NCBI GenBank assembly: GCA_900550235.1
Contig: URRQ01000009.1
Location: forward strand, 1-62,701
Length of the DNA stretch: 62,701 nt
DNA from: an uncultured Lachnospiraceae bacterium
GTDB lineage: Bacteria; Bacillota; Clostridia; Lachnospirales; Lachnospiraceae
Direction: 5' to 3'
The notes beneath the pieces are model-generated. The model saw only the letters and a list, made by a program, of their open reading frames with translations. It was not told where the DNA came from and did not search any database. The position numbers were made by a program, and so were the translations under genes. This document shows, piece by piece, positions 15,231 through 23,627 of this stretch (its first letter is position 1; each line of letters starts with the position of its first letter).

Positions 15231-17738
15231 ATGAAAAAAAGAGTGATTACAGTTGTTGTGCTGCTTCTTGTATTTATAGCAGCGCTTACAGGCTTTAGTA
15301 TCATTTTGAATCAAGGGACAGATGATATGACAGCAGATATGGGAAGTGCGAAACTTCCGGTGATTTCTTTTGAGGAATCCGGTTATTCCGTGAATCCGCT
15401 TGCCGGATACACACAAGAAATGGATATTCCAACGATGAGAGATCAGATTCTGCCGATTTCTGTAGGAACTTCTGTAACAGCGGATATTCAAGGCTATCAA
15501 GGAAAGATTCATTCATTCAAGTATGAAATCATGACATTGGATGGAAAAGATGTGTTGAAAAGCGAAACCATAAGTGAAGTGAGTAATACGGTAAAATTAG
15601 AATTAGGAGATAGCATTTCCGATGGAAAAGAGAAAGTATTGCGCATCACTCTTGTCACAGAAAATGAAGAAAAGATTTATTACTATATGCGAGTAATTCG
15701 AGCAGCAGAGTTTAATGTACAGCAATGCCTTGAATTCGCAGAGTATTTTCATAAAACAGCTATGGAAGAAGGTTCCATTGCAGAGCTGGAAGACTACTAT
15801 AGTACAGACGGAGCTCCGGAAGGAAATGGATTACAGAGAGTTACTTTGGCTTCGGATCTGAAGAACATTGGCTGGAGAGACCTCAAAGTTCAGACAGTTG
15901 GAGATATTATTTGGGAGATTAAGGAAAGCAATGAAACATATACTTCTGTCATGCTCAAATACCAGGTAAAAGCAGGCGAAGAGGAAAAACAAGGAGATTT
16001 CTATCATGTGACAGAGTTCTTTAAAGTAAGATTTTTAAGAGGAAGAGCATCGTTAGAGTCTTATGAAAGAACAATGAATGAAGTGTTTGAAGGAAAAGAG
16101 AAAAACTTTAGTAAAAACGGAGTGCTCCTTGGTCTGACAGATGACAATGTATCGTATGTAACAAATGAGAAAGGCGATCATATTTCTTTTGTTCAAGAAA
16201 GAGAAGTGTGGCATTATGATAAAGAAGAAAATAGAATTTCTTTGTTATTCAGTTTTGCAGATGCAGAAAATGATGATATCCGAAACTACAAAGATGATCA
16301 TGCGGTAAGAATCCTTGATATGGACGGAAAGGGCAATACGGTCTTTGCGGTTTATGGCTATATGAATCGAGGGGAACATGAAGGTCAAACAGGCGCGGCT
16401 ATCTATTACTATAATATAGAAGATGGTTATGTACAGGAAAAGGCGTTTATTTCCAGCCGGAATTCAGGGGCGATCGTTCAGCAAAGACTGAGTAATCTGA
16501 CGTATTATAATAAGACTTCCAATACATTATATGCAGTCTTTGAAGGTACGCTTTATAGGATAAATCTGAAAACACAAGAAAAAGAAGTGATACAGGAGCA
16601 TTTAAAAGAAGGACAGTATGTTTTTTCTGCGAATGGGAAATATGTAGCATACCAGAAGAATGGAAACTTAAAAGATGCAGATTGTATAGAAGTTTGGAAT
16701 CTGGAAAAAGAAAAGAGTTTTCTCGTAGAAGTTCCACAAGAAGAGCTGATTCGACCTCTTGGATTTGTAAAAGAAGATATTGTGTATGGAGTAGGTAGGG
16801 AATCTGATGCTGGAAAAGATGCAGCAGGCGAAGAAGTGATTCCATTTTACAAATTAGAAATACGGAATGGGAAGAATGAAGTTGTAAAATCTTACCAGGT
16901 GGATGGGATTTATATCAAAGATGCTTGGGTTTCTGATAACATGATTACAATGGAACGGGCTGTGAAGTATGAGAATGGATATAAAAATACAACGCAGGAT
17001 TCCATTACAAATAATGAGGAAAAGAAAGAAAAAGAGATACAACTGGAAAAATTATCATCAAAGGCGAAAGGTTTCCAGATGCGACTTACTGATAAGAACG
17101 GAGTTAAGGACAGAAATCCGAAATTGCTCAAACCTAAGCAGATGCTTTTTGAACGTGCGGTTATGATAGATTTTGAGAAGTCGGAATTGGAAGGCAACTA
17201 TTATGTATATGGAATGGGAAAACTTCAAGGAATCTATGATAAAGCCGGAATTGCCATTGGCAAAGCAGATACAGTACGAGGAGTAGTTGTGACATCGAAT
17301 CAGACGAAGATGTGGGAGAGAGGAAACAGAATGCTATCTTATCAGATAGAAGATATATCTCCATTAGCGCTAAATCCGGGAGAAAGTTCCTTGTCAGCTT
17401 GTTTGAGACAGATGTTTTTCTATGAACAACAGAATGTAAATGTACAGGAAGAACTTTCGAAAGGGAAATCGGTGCTGGATCTTCTCGGGGAATATTCCGG
17501 AGGAGAAGCGGTTGATCTGACGGGTTGTACGTTAGAACAATTATGTTATCTAGTTGGAAAAGGAACGCCGGTTCTTGCAATGACAGGAATGGATCGTGCG
17601 ATTTTACTTACAGGATATAGTGAGGATTCTTTTACATATATCGATCCGTCCAGCGGAAAAAAAGTAACGGCAGAAGAGAAAGAAGTTAAAAAGATGACGG
17701 CGGGCAGCCAAAATGCATTTTATGGATATGTAAAATAA
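15231..17738 (+). CDS. Large exported protein of unknown function with a degenerate C39-like C-terminus
   Basis: An 835-residue protein with an N-terminal signal anchor (residues about 5-27) and a predicted extracytoplasmic remainder. Residues about 290-560 hold repeated strand-rich segments (VWHYDKEENRISLLF, TLYRINLKTQEKEVI, CIEVWNLEKEKSFLV) that suggest a beta-propeller. The last 120 residues look like a C39-type papain-fold domain: SACLRQMF puts a cysteine at 724, and RAILLTGY plus YIDPSSGKK match the HAVxxTGY and DP motifs. The usual histidine is arginine (R789), so it is probably an inactive peptidase. Function is unknown. AAAGGGGAG inside the end of the methyltransferase gene is the ribosome binding site. 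Confidence 0.75.
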   Translation: MKKRVITVVVLLLVFIAALTGFSIILNQGTDDMTADMGSAKLPVISFEESGYSVNPLAGYTQEMDIPTMRDQILPISVGTSVTADIQGYQGKIHSFKYEIMTLDGKDVLKSETISEVSNTVKLELGDSISDGKEKVLRITLVTENEEKIYYYMRVIRAAEFNVQQCLEFAEYFHKTAMEEGSIAELEDYYSTDGAPEGNGLQRVTLASDLKNIGWRDLKVQTVGDIIWEIKESNETYTSVMLKYQVKAGEEEKQGDFYHVTEFFKVRFLRGRASLESYERTMNEVFEGKEKNFSKNGVLLGLTDDNVSYVTNEKGDHISFVQEREVWHYDKEENRISLLFSFADAENDDIRNYKDDHAVRILDMDGKGNTVFAVYGYMNRGEHEGQTGAAIYYYNIEDGYVQEKAFISSRNSGAIVQQRLSNLTYYNKTSNTLYAVFEGTLYRINLKTQEKEVIQEHLKEGQYVFSANGKYVAYQKNGNLKDADCIEVWNLEKEKSFLVEVPQEELIRPLGFVKEDIVYGVGRESDAGKDAAGEEVIPFYKLEIRNGKNEVVKSYQVDGIYIKDAWVSDNMITMERAVKYENGYKNTTQDSITNNEEKKEKEIQLEKLSSKAKGFQMRLTDKNGVKDRNPKLLKPKQMLFERAVMIDFEKSELEGNYYVYGMGKLQGIYDKAGIAIGKADTVRGVVVTSNQTKMWERGNRMLSYQIEDISPLALNPGESSLSACLRQMFFYEQQNVNVQEELSKGKSVLDLLGEYSGGEAVDLTGCTLEQLCYLVGKGTPVLAMTGMDRAILLTGYSEDSFTYIDPSSGKKVTAEEKEVKKMTAGSQNAFYGYVK

Positions 17739-17743
17739 GATAG

Positions 17744-17781
17744 AAAAGGAACAGCAGAGTGAAAAACTGCTGTTCCTTTTT
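17744..17781. terminator. Bidirectional terminator between the exported protein gene and queT
   Basis: AAAAGGAACAGCAG / CTGCTGTTCCTTTTT hairpin with T-rich tails on both strands; genes on either side converge on it. Confidence 0.8.
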
Positions 17782-17782
17782 G

Positions 17783-18280
17783 TTAAACCATTTTCTCTTT
17801 TTTAAAAATCTTATAACTATATTTATTCAATGCAGTCAATAAAATCATGCCTAGCACACCACATCCAAGAATTTCTCCAATGCTGACTGTCAGCATCATG
17901 AGTGGAATTGGAAGATTGACTCCATAGCCGTATGCCAATACGAACGGAACGATAACTGTGTTGGCGAGAATTGGTGGAAGCGGTGCAAGAAATTTATTAC
18001 AGTTACGAAGAGCATAAGTAAAAATTGCTCCAATCAATGTTGCAACGCTTCCAAAGATAATGTCCGGAAGGATTGCTCCGCCTAAAATGTTGGCGATCAG
18101 ACAGCCAATGGCAAGTCCAGGGATAGCTGCCGGGGTAAAGAATGGAAGAATCGTAAGCGCCTCTGCAATACGAAGCTGAACTTCTCCATAGCTGATCGGT
18201 GCAAAAATCATTGTGAGCACCACATAGATGGCTGCAATCATTGCGGCCTGTGTCATGAATGTTACTTTTTGATTTTTCAT
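17783..18280 (-). CDS. queT: Queuosine precursor transporter, QueT family
   Basis: A 165-residue membrane protein with five or six hydrophobic segments, of the QueT/DUF988 family, thought to be the substrate-specific (S) component of an energy-coupling factor importer for preQ1 or related deazapurines. The opening TQAAMIAAIYVVLTM, YGEVQLRIAEALTILPFF and GLAIGCLIANILGG are characteristic. No ECF ATPase or T component is nearby, which fits a shared module encoded elsewhere. AAAGGAGAAAACAGAAT is the ribosome binding site. A long structured leader precedes it. Import of the queuosine precursor would serve anticodon modification of tRNAs such as the tRNA-Tyr (GTA) gene in this window. Confidence 0.9.
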   Translation of the reverse strand: MKNQKVTFMTQAAMIAAIYVVLTMIFAPISYGEVQLRIAEALTILPFFTPAAIPGLAIGCLIANILGGAILPDIIFGSVATLIGAIFTYALRNCNKFLAPLPPILANTVIVPFVLAYGYGVNLPIPLMMLTVSIGEILGCGVLGMILLTALNKYSYKIFKKEKMV

Positions 18281-18442
18281 ATTCTGTTTTCTCCTTTAGT
18301 TTTGTTTTACGTGTGGAAGGTCTCGAACACACGCGCCTAAGCGGTTACGAAAGATATCCGGCGGATGTCTTTTGTAACATCCCGTTACGCCGGAAATCGG
18401 CGAAACCCTTGTAAGACCTTGTTTTTGTGGGCTTTGTAACGT
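18281..18442 (-). promoter_or_regulatory. Structured queT leader, possible preQ1 riboswitch
   Basis: About 160 bases of untranslated leader. On the transcript, a central hairpin has stems pairing 18358-18362 with 18389-18393 and 18363-18368 with 18377-18382. A second hairpin (CGTGTG / CACACG, 18310-18333) shows AGACCTT in its loop, which can pair perfectly with AAGGTCT at 18414-18420, a pseudoknot. queT genes are known preQ1 riboswitch targets, and the preQ1-III class has a long-range pseudoknot, but the consensus could not be checked here. No clear terminator is seen, so control of translation is more likely. Confidence 0.5.
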
Positions 18443-18447
18443 GGGTT

Positions 18448-18476
18448 AGTATAGCACAAGGAGATAGAAAAAACAA
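18448..18476 (-). promoter_or_regulatory. SigA-type promoter of queT
   Basis: On the minus strand TTGTTT (18471-18476) and TATACT (18448-18453) are separated by 17 bases. The start point would be near 18441, at the head of the structured leader. Confidence 0.65.
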
Positions 18477-18512
18477 GAATAGTACAAAAAAAGTACAAAT
18501 TACAGTAAAGAA

Positions 18513-18534
18513 AAGACGGCATGAGCGCCGTCTT
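18513..18534 (-). terminator. Terminator of the Uma2 gene
   Basis: AAGACGGC / GCCGTCTT hairpin overlapping the stop codon, followed on the minus strand by TTTTCTTT. Confidence 0.7.
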
Positions 18535-19075
18535 AAAAAGATAGTGTGGAAAAATCAATGGTTAATTCCGGATAGATGCCGGGAGTAATGCTATCGACAA
18601 AAGTATATTCATTGGTATCTTCAGATGCAAAGTTATATACTGTGATTCTGTCCTTTTCAATATCTACAATCCAATATTCACGAACACCGGCAGTGCGATA
18701 TTTGAATAATTTGGTATAGTAGTCCATGCGTCTGCTGCTAGGAGAGACAATCTCGATAATCCAGTCCGGGGCGCCGTTACACCCTTTGTCTGTCAGTTTA
18801 TTTTTGTCGTAGATCACAGAAATATCCGGTTCAACGTAGTTTGTTTGATTTTCATTCAAAAATACAGCAAATGGAGCAATGTCGACTTCACAAGAACCAT
18901 TCTCGCGTTTGATGTAGTTATTGATAGTGGTAGCTAGTTCCACAGTAATACGCTGATGTTTTCGGCTTGGCGGTGTCATGAAATAAATCTGACCATCAAT
19001 CAGTTCAGCACGCTCTCCATTTGGAAGCGCATAAATATCGTCAATAGTATAGAGCCTTTGTTGTGGTAATGGCAT
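18533..19075 (-). CDS. Uma2 family restriction-endonuclease-fold protein
   Basis: A 180-residue protein of the Uma2/DUF820 family, which has the PD-(D/E)XK nuclease fold. Motifs are ERAELIDGQIYFM (with the leading glutamate), YVEPDISVIYD with the metal-binding aspartate, and WIIEIVSPSSRRMDYYTK with the E-x-K-like active site. These proteins are common as multicopy orphan genes in cyanobacteria and some Firmicutes; the function is unknown. It stands alone with its own terminator. The start follows AAAGAAAGGATGTGTTATA. Confidence 0.85.
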   Translation of the reverse strand: MPLPQQRLYTIDDIYALPNGERAELIDGQIYFMTPPSRKHQRITVELATTINNYIKRENGSCEVDIAPFAVFLNENQTNYVEPDISVIYDKNKLTDKGCNGAPDWIIEIVSPSSRRMDYYTKLFKYRTAGVREYWIVDIEKDRITVYNFASEDTNEYTFVDSITPGIYPELTIDFSTLSF

Positions 19076-19234
19076 TATAACACATCCTTTCTTTAAGAGA
19101 GTGTTGACAGTTACGAAAAAGGTTATAATCTTTTTGTATTTTTCTTCATCTTACGAATAAAGTATATCATATAATCAATACGGTGTACACAGTGCGAGAG
19201 CGGTAAGCTTTTTAGAAAAAGATACCTTCTCAGA
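19076..19234. other. Intergenic region between Uma2 and asnS
   Basis: AT-rich spacer with no ORF. TTGACA and TATAAT occur on the plus strand near 19105-19131, but only 14 bases apart, so they are probably not a promoter. No T-box was found upstream of asnS. Confidence 0.4.
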
Positions 19235-19263
19235 TTGCGGGAAACTGACAGTCATGGTATACT
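19235..19263 (+). promoter_or_regulatory. SigA-type promoter of asnS
   Basis: TTGCGG (19235-19240) and TATACT (19258-19263) with a 17-base spacer, leaving a leader of about 40 bases. The short leader excludes T-box control. Confidence 0.65.
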
Positions 19264-19308
19264 ATATAGAATAGTGAAATTATAGCGAGAATAAAGGAGT
19301 TTTGAGGT

Positions 19309-20700
19309 ATGGAATTAGTAACAGTAAAAGAGTTATACAAGGGCCGTGAGCAGTACCTCGATCAAGAAATTACTGTCGGCGGCTGGGTAAGAAGTATCAG
19401 AGATTCTAAGACATTTGGATTTATTGTTTTGAATGACGGTTCTTATTTTGAAAATTTACAGATCGTATATCACGATTCTATGGATAATTTTACAGAAATC
19501 AGTAAGTTAAATGTAGGTTCTGCAATTATCGTAAAGGGTACATTAGTTGCAACACCACAGGCAAAACAGCCATTTGAGATTCAAGCGACAGAAGTAACAG
19601 TAGAAGGTGCATCTGCTCCGGATTATCCACTTCAGAAGAAACGTCATAGTTTCGAATACTTGAGAACAATCTCACATTTACGTCCAAGAACAAACACATT
19701 CCAGGCAGTGTTTCGTGTACGTTCATTGATCGCATATGCAATCCACCAGTTCTTCCAAGAGAGAGGATTTGTATATGTACACACACCGATCATTACAGGA
19801 AGCGACTGCGAAGGTGCAGGAGAGATGTTCCGTGTAACAACAATGGATATGGAAAATGTTCCGAAGACAAAAGAAGGCGAAGTGGATTACAGCCAGGATT
19901 TCTTCGGAAGAGAGACAAGTCTTACAGTAAGTGGTCAGTTAAATGCAGAGACATATGCGCAGGCATTCCGTAACATTTATACATTCGGACCAACATTTAG
20001 AGCAGAGAATTCCAATACAACACGTCATGCGGCAGAGTTTTGGATGGTAGAGCCGGAGATTGCATTTGCAGATCTTGAAGACGATATGAATCTTGCGGAA
20101 GCAATGTTAAAATATATCATCAATTATGTTCTTGAGAATGCACCGGAAGAGATGAACTTCTTCAACGCTTTTGTGGATAAAGGACTTTTGGATCGTTTGC
20201 AGAATGTGGCAACATCTGAATTTGCGCGTGTTACGTATACAGAAGCAATTGAGATTTTGGAGAAAAACAACGATAAATTTGATTATAAAGTTTCATGGGG
20301 ATGCGATCTTCAGACAGAACATGAACGTTATCTGACAGAACAGGTATATAAACGTCCGGTATTTGTAACAGATTATCCAAAGGATATCAAAGCATTCTAT
20401 ATGAAGATGAATGAAGATCAAAAGACAGTTGCAGCAGTAGACTGCCTCGTACCTGGTATTGGAGAAATCATCGGTGGAAGCCAGAGAGAAGACGATTACG
20501 ACAAACTCCTTGCACGTATGCAGGAAATGGGAATGAAGGAAGAAGAGTACCAGTTCTATCTGGATCTTAGAAAATACGGTTCTACAAGACATGCAGGTTT
20601 TGGTCTTGGATTTGAAAGATGCGTAATGTATTTGACGGGAATGTCTAACATCAGAGATGTAATACCGTTCCCAAGAACTGTAAATAACTGCGATTTATAA
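19309..20700 (+). CDS. asnS: Asparaginyl-tRNA synthetase
   Basis: Class IIb synthetase for tRNA-Asn. The N-terminal OB-fold anticodon-binding domain (about residues 1-110, with VGGWVRSIRDSKTFGFI) is followed by the catalytic domain. Motif 1 is FVYVHTPIITGSDCEGAGEMF, motif 2 is TFGPTFRAENSNTTRHAAEFWMVEPE, and motif 3 is GFGLGFERCVMYLTGMSNIRDVIPFPRT near the C-terminus. The EMFxV segment marks AsnRS rather than AspRS. The length of 463 residues is normal. AAAGGAGTTTTGAGGT is the ribosome binding site. A direct AsnRS route suggests the cell need not rely only on the transamidation pathway for Asn-tRNA. Confidence 0.97.
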   Translation: MELVTVKELYKGREQYLDQEITVGGWVRSIRDSKTFGFIVLNDGSYFENLQIVYHDSMDNFTEISKLNVGSAIIVKGTLVATPQAKQPFEIQATEVTVEGASAPDYPLQKKRHSFEYLRTISHLRPRTNTFQAVFRVRSLIAYAIHQFFQERGFVYVHTPIITGSDCEGAGEMFRVTTMDMENVPKTKEGEVDYSQDFFGRETSLTVSGQLNAETYAQAFRNIYTFGPTFRAENSNTTRHAAEFWMVEPEIAFADLEDDMNLAEAMLKYIINYVLENAPEEMNFFNAFVDKGLLDRLQNVATSEFARVTYTEAIEILEKNNDKFDYKVSWGCDLQTEHERYLTEQVYKRPVFVTDYPKDIKAFYMKMNEDQKTVAAVDCLVPGIGEIIGGSQREDDYDKLLARMQEMGMKEEEYQFYLDLRKYGSTRHAGFGLGFERCVMYLTGMSNIRDVIPFPRTVNNCDL

Positions 20701-20711
20701 GAGAGAGAATG

Positions 20712-20742
20712 GGGCGTGGGAAAGATTTTTCCACGCCCTTTA
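20712..20742 (+). terminator. Terminator-like hairpin between asnS and the VanR-like gene
   Basis: GGGCGTGG / CCACGCCC with a short TTTAAA tail. The weak T run may allow read-through into the two-component genes, for which no separate promoter is visible. Confidence 0.55.
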
Positions 20743-20763
20743 AAAAACAAAGAGGAAATGAGT

Positions 20764-21453
20764 ATGAACATATTAGTAGTAGATGATGAGAAAGAAATTG
20801 CGGATATAGTAGAACTTTATTTAAAAAGTGATCAGTATAATATTTTCAAATTCTATACAGGGGAAGATGCACTTGCATGCATCAAGAATACGAAAATTGA
20901 TTTGGCGATTTTGGACGTGATGCTTCCGGATATTGATGGATTTGAGATTCTGAAAAAAATCCGCGAAAAGTATACATTTCCGGTCATTATGCTGACTGCA
21001 AAAGTAGAGTATATGGATAAGATTACGGGACTTACATTAGGAGCAGATGATTATATTCCAAAACCATTTAACCCATTGGAACTTGTGGCAAGAGTAAAGG
21101 CGCAGCTTCGACGTTATACACAGTATAATGATGTTGGGAAAAATGAAGGGGATATTATCGACTTTGGCACGTTGTTTTTGAACCGAACTTCTCATGAATG
21201 TATATATTACGATAAGGAACTTACATTGACACCGATTGAATTTGATATTTTATGGTTACTTTGTGAGAATCGTGGAAAGGTGATCAGTTCGGAAGAGTTG
21301 TTCCGAACAGTATGGAAAGAACAGTATTATAAAAACAGCAACAATACAGTAATGGTACATATCCGGCATTTACGAGAAAAAATGAGTGAGCCGACCGGAA
21401 AATCAGATTTTATCAAGACCGTATGGGGAGTTGGATACAAAGTTGAAGAATAA
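20764..21453 (+). CDS. VanR-like OmpR-family response regulator
   Basis: A 229-residue regulator with a receiver (DDE at 7-9, phosphoacceptor D51 in AILDVMLPD, lysine in DYIPKPFNPLELVARVKAQLRRY) and an OmpR winged helix (TPIEFDILWLLCENRGKVISSEELFRTVWKE, HIRHLREKM). The receiver and linker are very like VanR of vancomycin-resistance clusters. No vanH, vanA/B/G ligase, vanX or vanY lies nearby, so resistance is not implied; orphan VanRS-like pairs are common in gut clostridia and may sense cell-wall stress. The start follows AAGAGGAAATGAGT. Its kinase overlaps the 3' end. Confidence 0.92.
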   Translation: MNILVVDDEKEIADIVELYLKSDQYNIFKFYTGEDALACIKNTKIDLAILDVMLPDIDGFEILKKIREKYTFPVIMLTAKVEYMDKITGLTLGADDYIPKPFNPLELVARVKAQLRRYTQYNDVGKNEGDIIDFGTLFLNRTSHECIYYDKELTLTPIEFDILWLLCENRGKVISSEELFRTVWKEQYYKNSNNTVMVHIRHLREKMSEPTGKSDFIKTVWGVGYKVEE

Positions 21454-22633
21454 ATATCGCAAATTAAAATTAAGTGTTTTATTGCAGACTGTTTTCGTTA
21501 CAGCGTTAACAGTTCTCGTAGGAACCTTTCTTCTGCGTTATGTGATTGACGGTGTATATAATGATAGCTTTGGAACGGCATTTGTTACGATTTTGACTCG
21601 TTGTAATGTAAGCCAGGAGAAGGCGATTGCATTATATTGGAAATTAATTGGAAATAACAAAGATTTATTTACGGTATTAGGATTCCTGTTATTATTTTCT
21701 TTGTTTTTCTATATTGCATTATCACAGATGACAAAATATCTGCATCAGATTGAAAAAGGGATTGAAAATATTATTTCAGAATCGAAAGAACCGGTGCATT
21801 TGATCACAGAATTAAAACCGATAGAGAATCGTTTGAATGAGATTAAAGAGACATTGAAACGTCAAGAATTGGAAGCGGAAGAAGCTGAGAACCGGAAGAA
21901 TGATTTGGTCGTGTTTTTGGCGCATGATTTGAAGACACCGCTTACTTCTATTGTAGCGTATTTGAGTATGTTGGATACTCATCCGGATATGCCGATAGAA
22001 GAGCGAGCGAGATATACTCACATTTCTTTGGAAAAGGCGATTCGTCTAGGTGAACTGATCAGTGAGTTTTTTGAAATTACAAAGTTCAATCTGCAAAACA
22101 TAGAACTTGAAAAAGTGGAATTGAATCTGAGTATGATGCTGGAACAACTGGCAGATGAATTATATGCGGTATTACGTGAGAAAAATTTAATCTGCAAAGT
22201 ATATGCGGAGGAGAATCTTGTAGTAGAAGGTGATCCGGATAAGCTGGCGAGAGTATTTGATAATTTATTGAGGAATGCCATTTCGTATTGTTATCCGGAT
22301 ACGTTAATTGAGATTTTGGCAAAAGAAGTAGATGGGGCTGTAGAGATTACGTTTGCGAATCGAGGCGACCAGGTTCCGGCAGAAAAATTAGAACGATTGT
22401 TTGAAAAATTCTACAGAGTAGACGATGCCAGATCCAGCAGTACTGGTGGTGCGGGACTTGGACTTGCAATTGCGAAGGAAATCGTAGAGTTGCATGGTGG
22501 AACAATCCGTGCAGAAAGTGACAGAGAGCAAACGCGTTTTATCGTGTGTTTGCCAAAGGGGGAGGAGCATGAAGTTTATACACATAGCAGACCTGCATTT
22601 AGGAGCAAATCCAGACGCAGGAAAAAGATATAG
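21443..22633 (+). CDS. VanS-like sensor histidine kinase
   Basis: About 396 residues from a TTG start that overlaps the regulator gene by 11 bases, as is usual for vanRS pairs. GGGGAG 15-20 bases upstream is a loose ribosome binding site, and a TTG at 21431 is an alternative. Two membrane segments (about 11-32 and 72-92) flank a short extracytoplasmic loop. The dimerisation domain has FLAHDLKTPLTSIVAYLSMLD with H161, close to H164 of VanS, and the HATPase has DPDKLARVFDNLLRNA and STGGAGLGLAIAKEIVELHGG. The similarity to VanS runs over nearly the whole kinase core. The 3' end overlaps sbcD by 65 bases. Confidence 0.9.
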   Translation: MKNKYRKLKLSVLLQTVFVTALTVLVGTFLLRYVIDGVYNDSFGTAFVTILTRCNVSQEKAIALYWKLIGNNKDLFTVLGFLLLFSLFFYIALSQMTKYLHQIEKGIENIISESKEPVHLITELKPIENRLNEIKETLKRQELEAEEAENRKNDLVVFLAHDLKTPLTSIVAYLSMLDTHPDMPIEERARYTHISLEKAIRLGELISEFFEITKFNLQNIELEKVELNLSMMLEQLADELYAVLREKNLICKVYAEENLVVEGDPDKLARVFDNLLRNAISYCYPDTLIEILAKEVDGAVEITFANRGDQVPAEKLERLFEKFYRVDDARSSSTGGAGLGLAIAKEIVELHGGTIRAESDREQTRFIVCLPKGEEHEVYTHSRPAFRSKSRRRKKI

Positions 22634-23624
22634 CGCTCATAGAGCAAAAGAAATTTGGGATACTTTTGAAAAAGTAATTCAGCAATGCGAAAAGAAACAA
22701 ATTGATTTGCTTTTGATTGCTGGAGACTTGTTTCATCGACAGCCTTTGCTGAGAGAGCTGAAAGAAGTGGATTATCTTTTTCAAAAGCTTACAAAGACAA
22801 AGGTAGTTTTGATCGCAGGAAATCATGACTATATGAAATGGGATTCTTATTATCGGACGTTTCAATGGTCGAAAAATGTTTTCCCGTTGTTCGGAGACCG
22901 GCTTCAATGCGCGGAATTTCCGGAGTTGGAAACTGCGGTGTATGGGTTAAGTTATCATAAACGTGAGATCAAAGAAAATGTTTATGAAAAAGCAAAGCCA
23001 TGGAAGAAACAGAAATGTGAGATTTTGCTTGCTCACGGAGGAGATGAGAAGCATATTCCGCTACAAAAATCAGGACTTTTGGCATTAGGCTATGATTATA
23101 TCGCTTTGGGACATATCCATAAGCCGGGAATCGTGGAAGAAGACAAGATATTATATGCAGGAGCTTTAGAGCCGATTGATAAGAATGATACTGGAGTACA
23201 CGGTTATGTCTATGGAGTGTGGGAGCAAGGGAAAATGCATGTGAAATTCATACCTTTTGCAATGCGAGAATATATCCATATGAATCTGCCTGTAAACAAA
23301 AATATGACGCAATTTGAAACGAAGGATCTTCTGAAACAAAAAATTCAAGAACAGGGAATACAAAATATTTATAAAGTGATCCTGACAGGTTTTCGAGGAG
23401 AATATACAGTGTTTGATACGGATGATATGGATCCGTTTGAGAATGTTTTGGAAGTTGTAGATGAGACAAAGCCTGCGTATCGGTTTGATAAATTGCAGGA
23501 AGAGAATCGAGATAATCTTCTTGGGAATTATATTGAGGCGTTATCAGGATTTCCAAAAGACAGTATAGAGTATATGGCGCTCTATGAAGGGGTAGAGGCG
23601 CTTTTAGAGACAAAAAGGGGATAA
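22569..23624 (+). CDS. SbcD-like metallophosphoesterase (DNA repair exonuclease)
   Basis: A 351-residue calcineurin-like nuclease related to SbcD/Mre11 and YhaO. The phosphoesterase motifs are all present: IADLHLGA at the start, IAGDLFHR near residue 52, AGNHDYMKWDS near residue 84, LLAHGGDEKHI, and LGHIHKPG near residue 181. The start follows GGGGGAGGAGC, inside the end of the kinase gene. Together with the next gene, four bases downstream, it should form a nuclease-ATPase complex that processes DNA ends. It is shorter than E. coli SbcD (400 residues). Confidence 0.88.
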   Translation: MKFIHIADLHLGANPDAGKRYSAHRAKEIWDTFEKVIQQCEKKQIDLLLIAGDLFHRQPLLRELKEVDYLFQKLTKTKVVLIAGNHDYMKWDSYYRTFQWSKNVFPLFGDRLQCAEFPELETAVYGLSYHKREIKENVYEKAKPWKKQKCEILLAHGGDEKHIPLQKSGLLALGYDYIALGHIHKPGIVEEDKILYAGALEPIDKNDTGVHGYVYGVWEQGKMHVKFIPFAMREYIHMNLPVNKNMTQFETKDLLKQKIQEQGIQNIYKVILTGFRGEYTVFDTDDMDPFENVLEVVDETKPAYRFDKLQEENRDNLLGNYIEALSGFPKDSIEYMALYEGVEALLETKRG

Positions 23625-23627
23625 GAT

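Noticed and set aside
19105..19131. TTGACA and TATAAT as a promoter upstream of asnS
   Set aside because: Only 14 bases separate the boxes; the 17-base pair at 19235-19263 is closer and better.
20764..22633. Calling the VanRS-like pair a vancomycin-resistance determinant
   Set aside because: No van ligase, dehydrogenase or dipeptidase gene is present in the window; similarity of a two-component pair alone does not show resistance.
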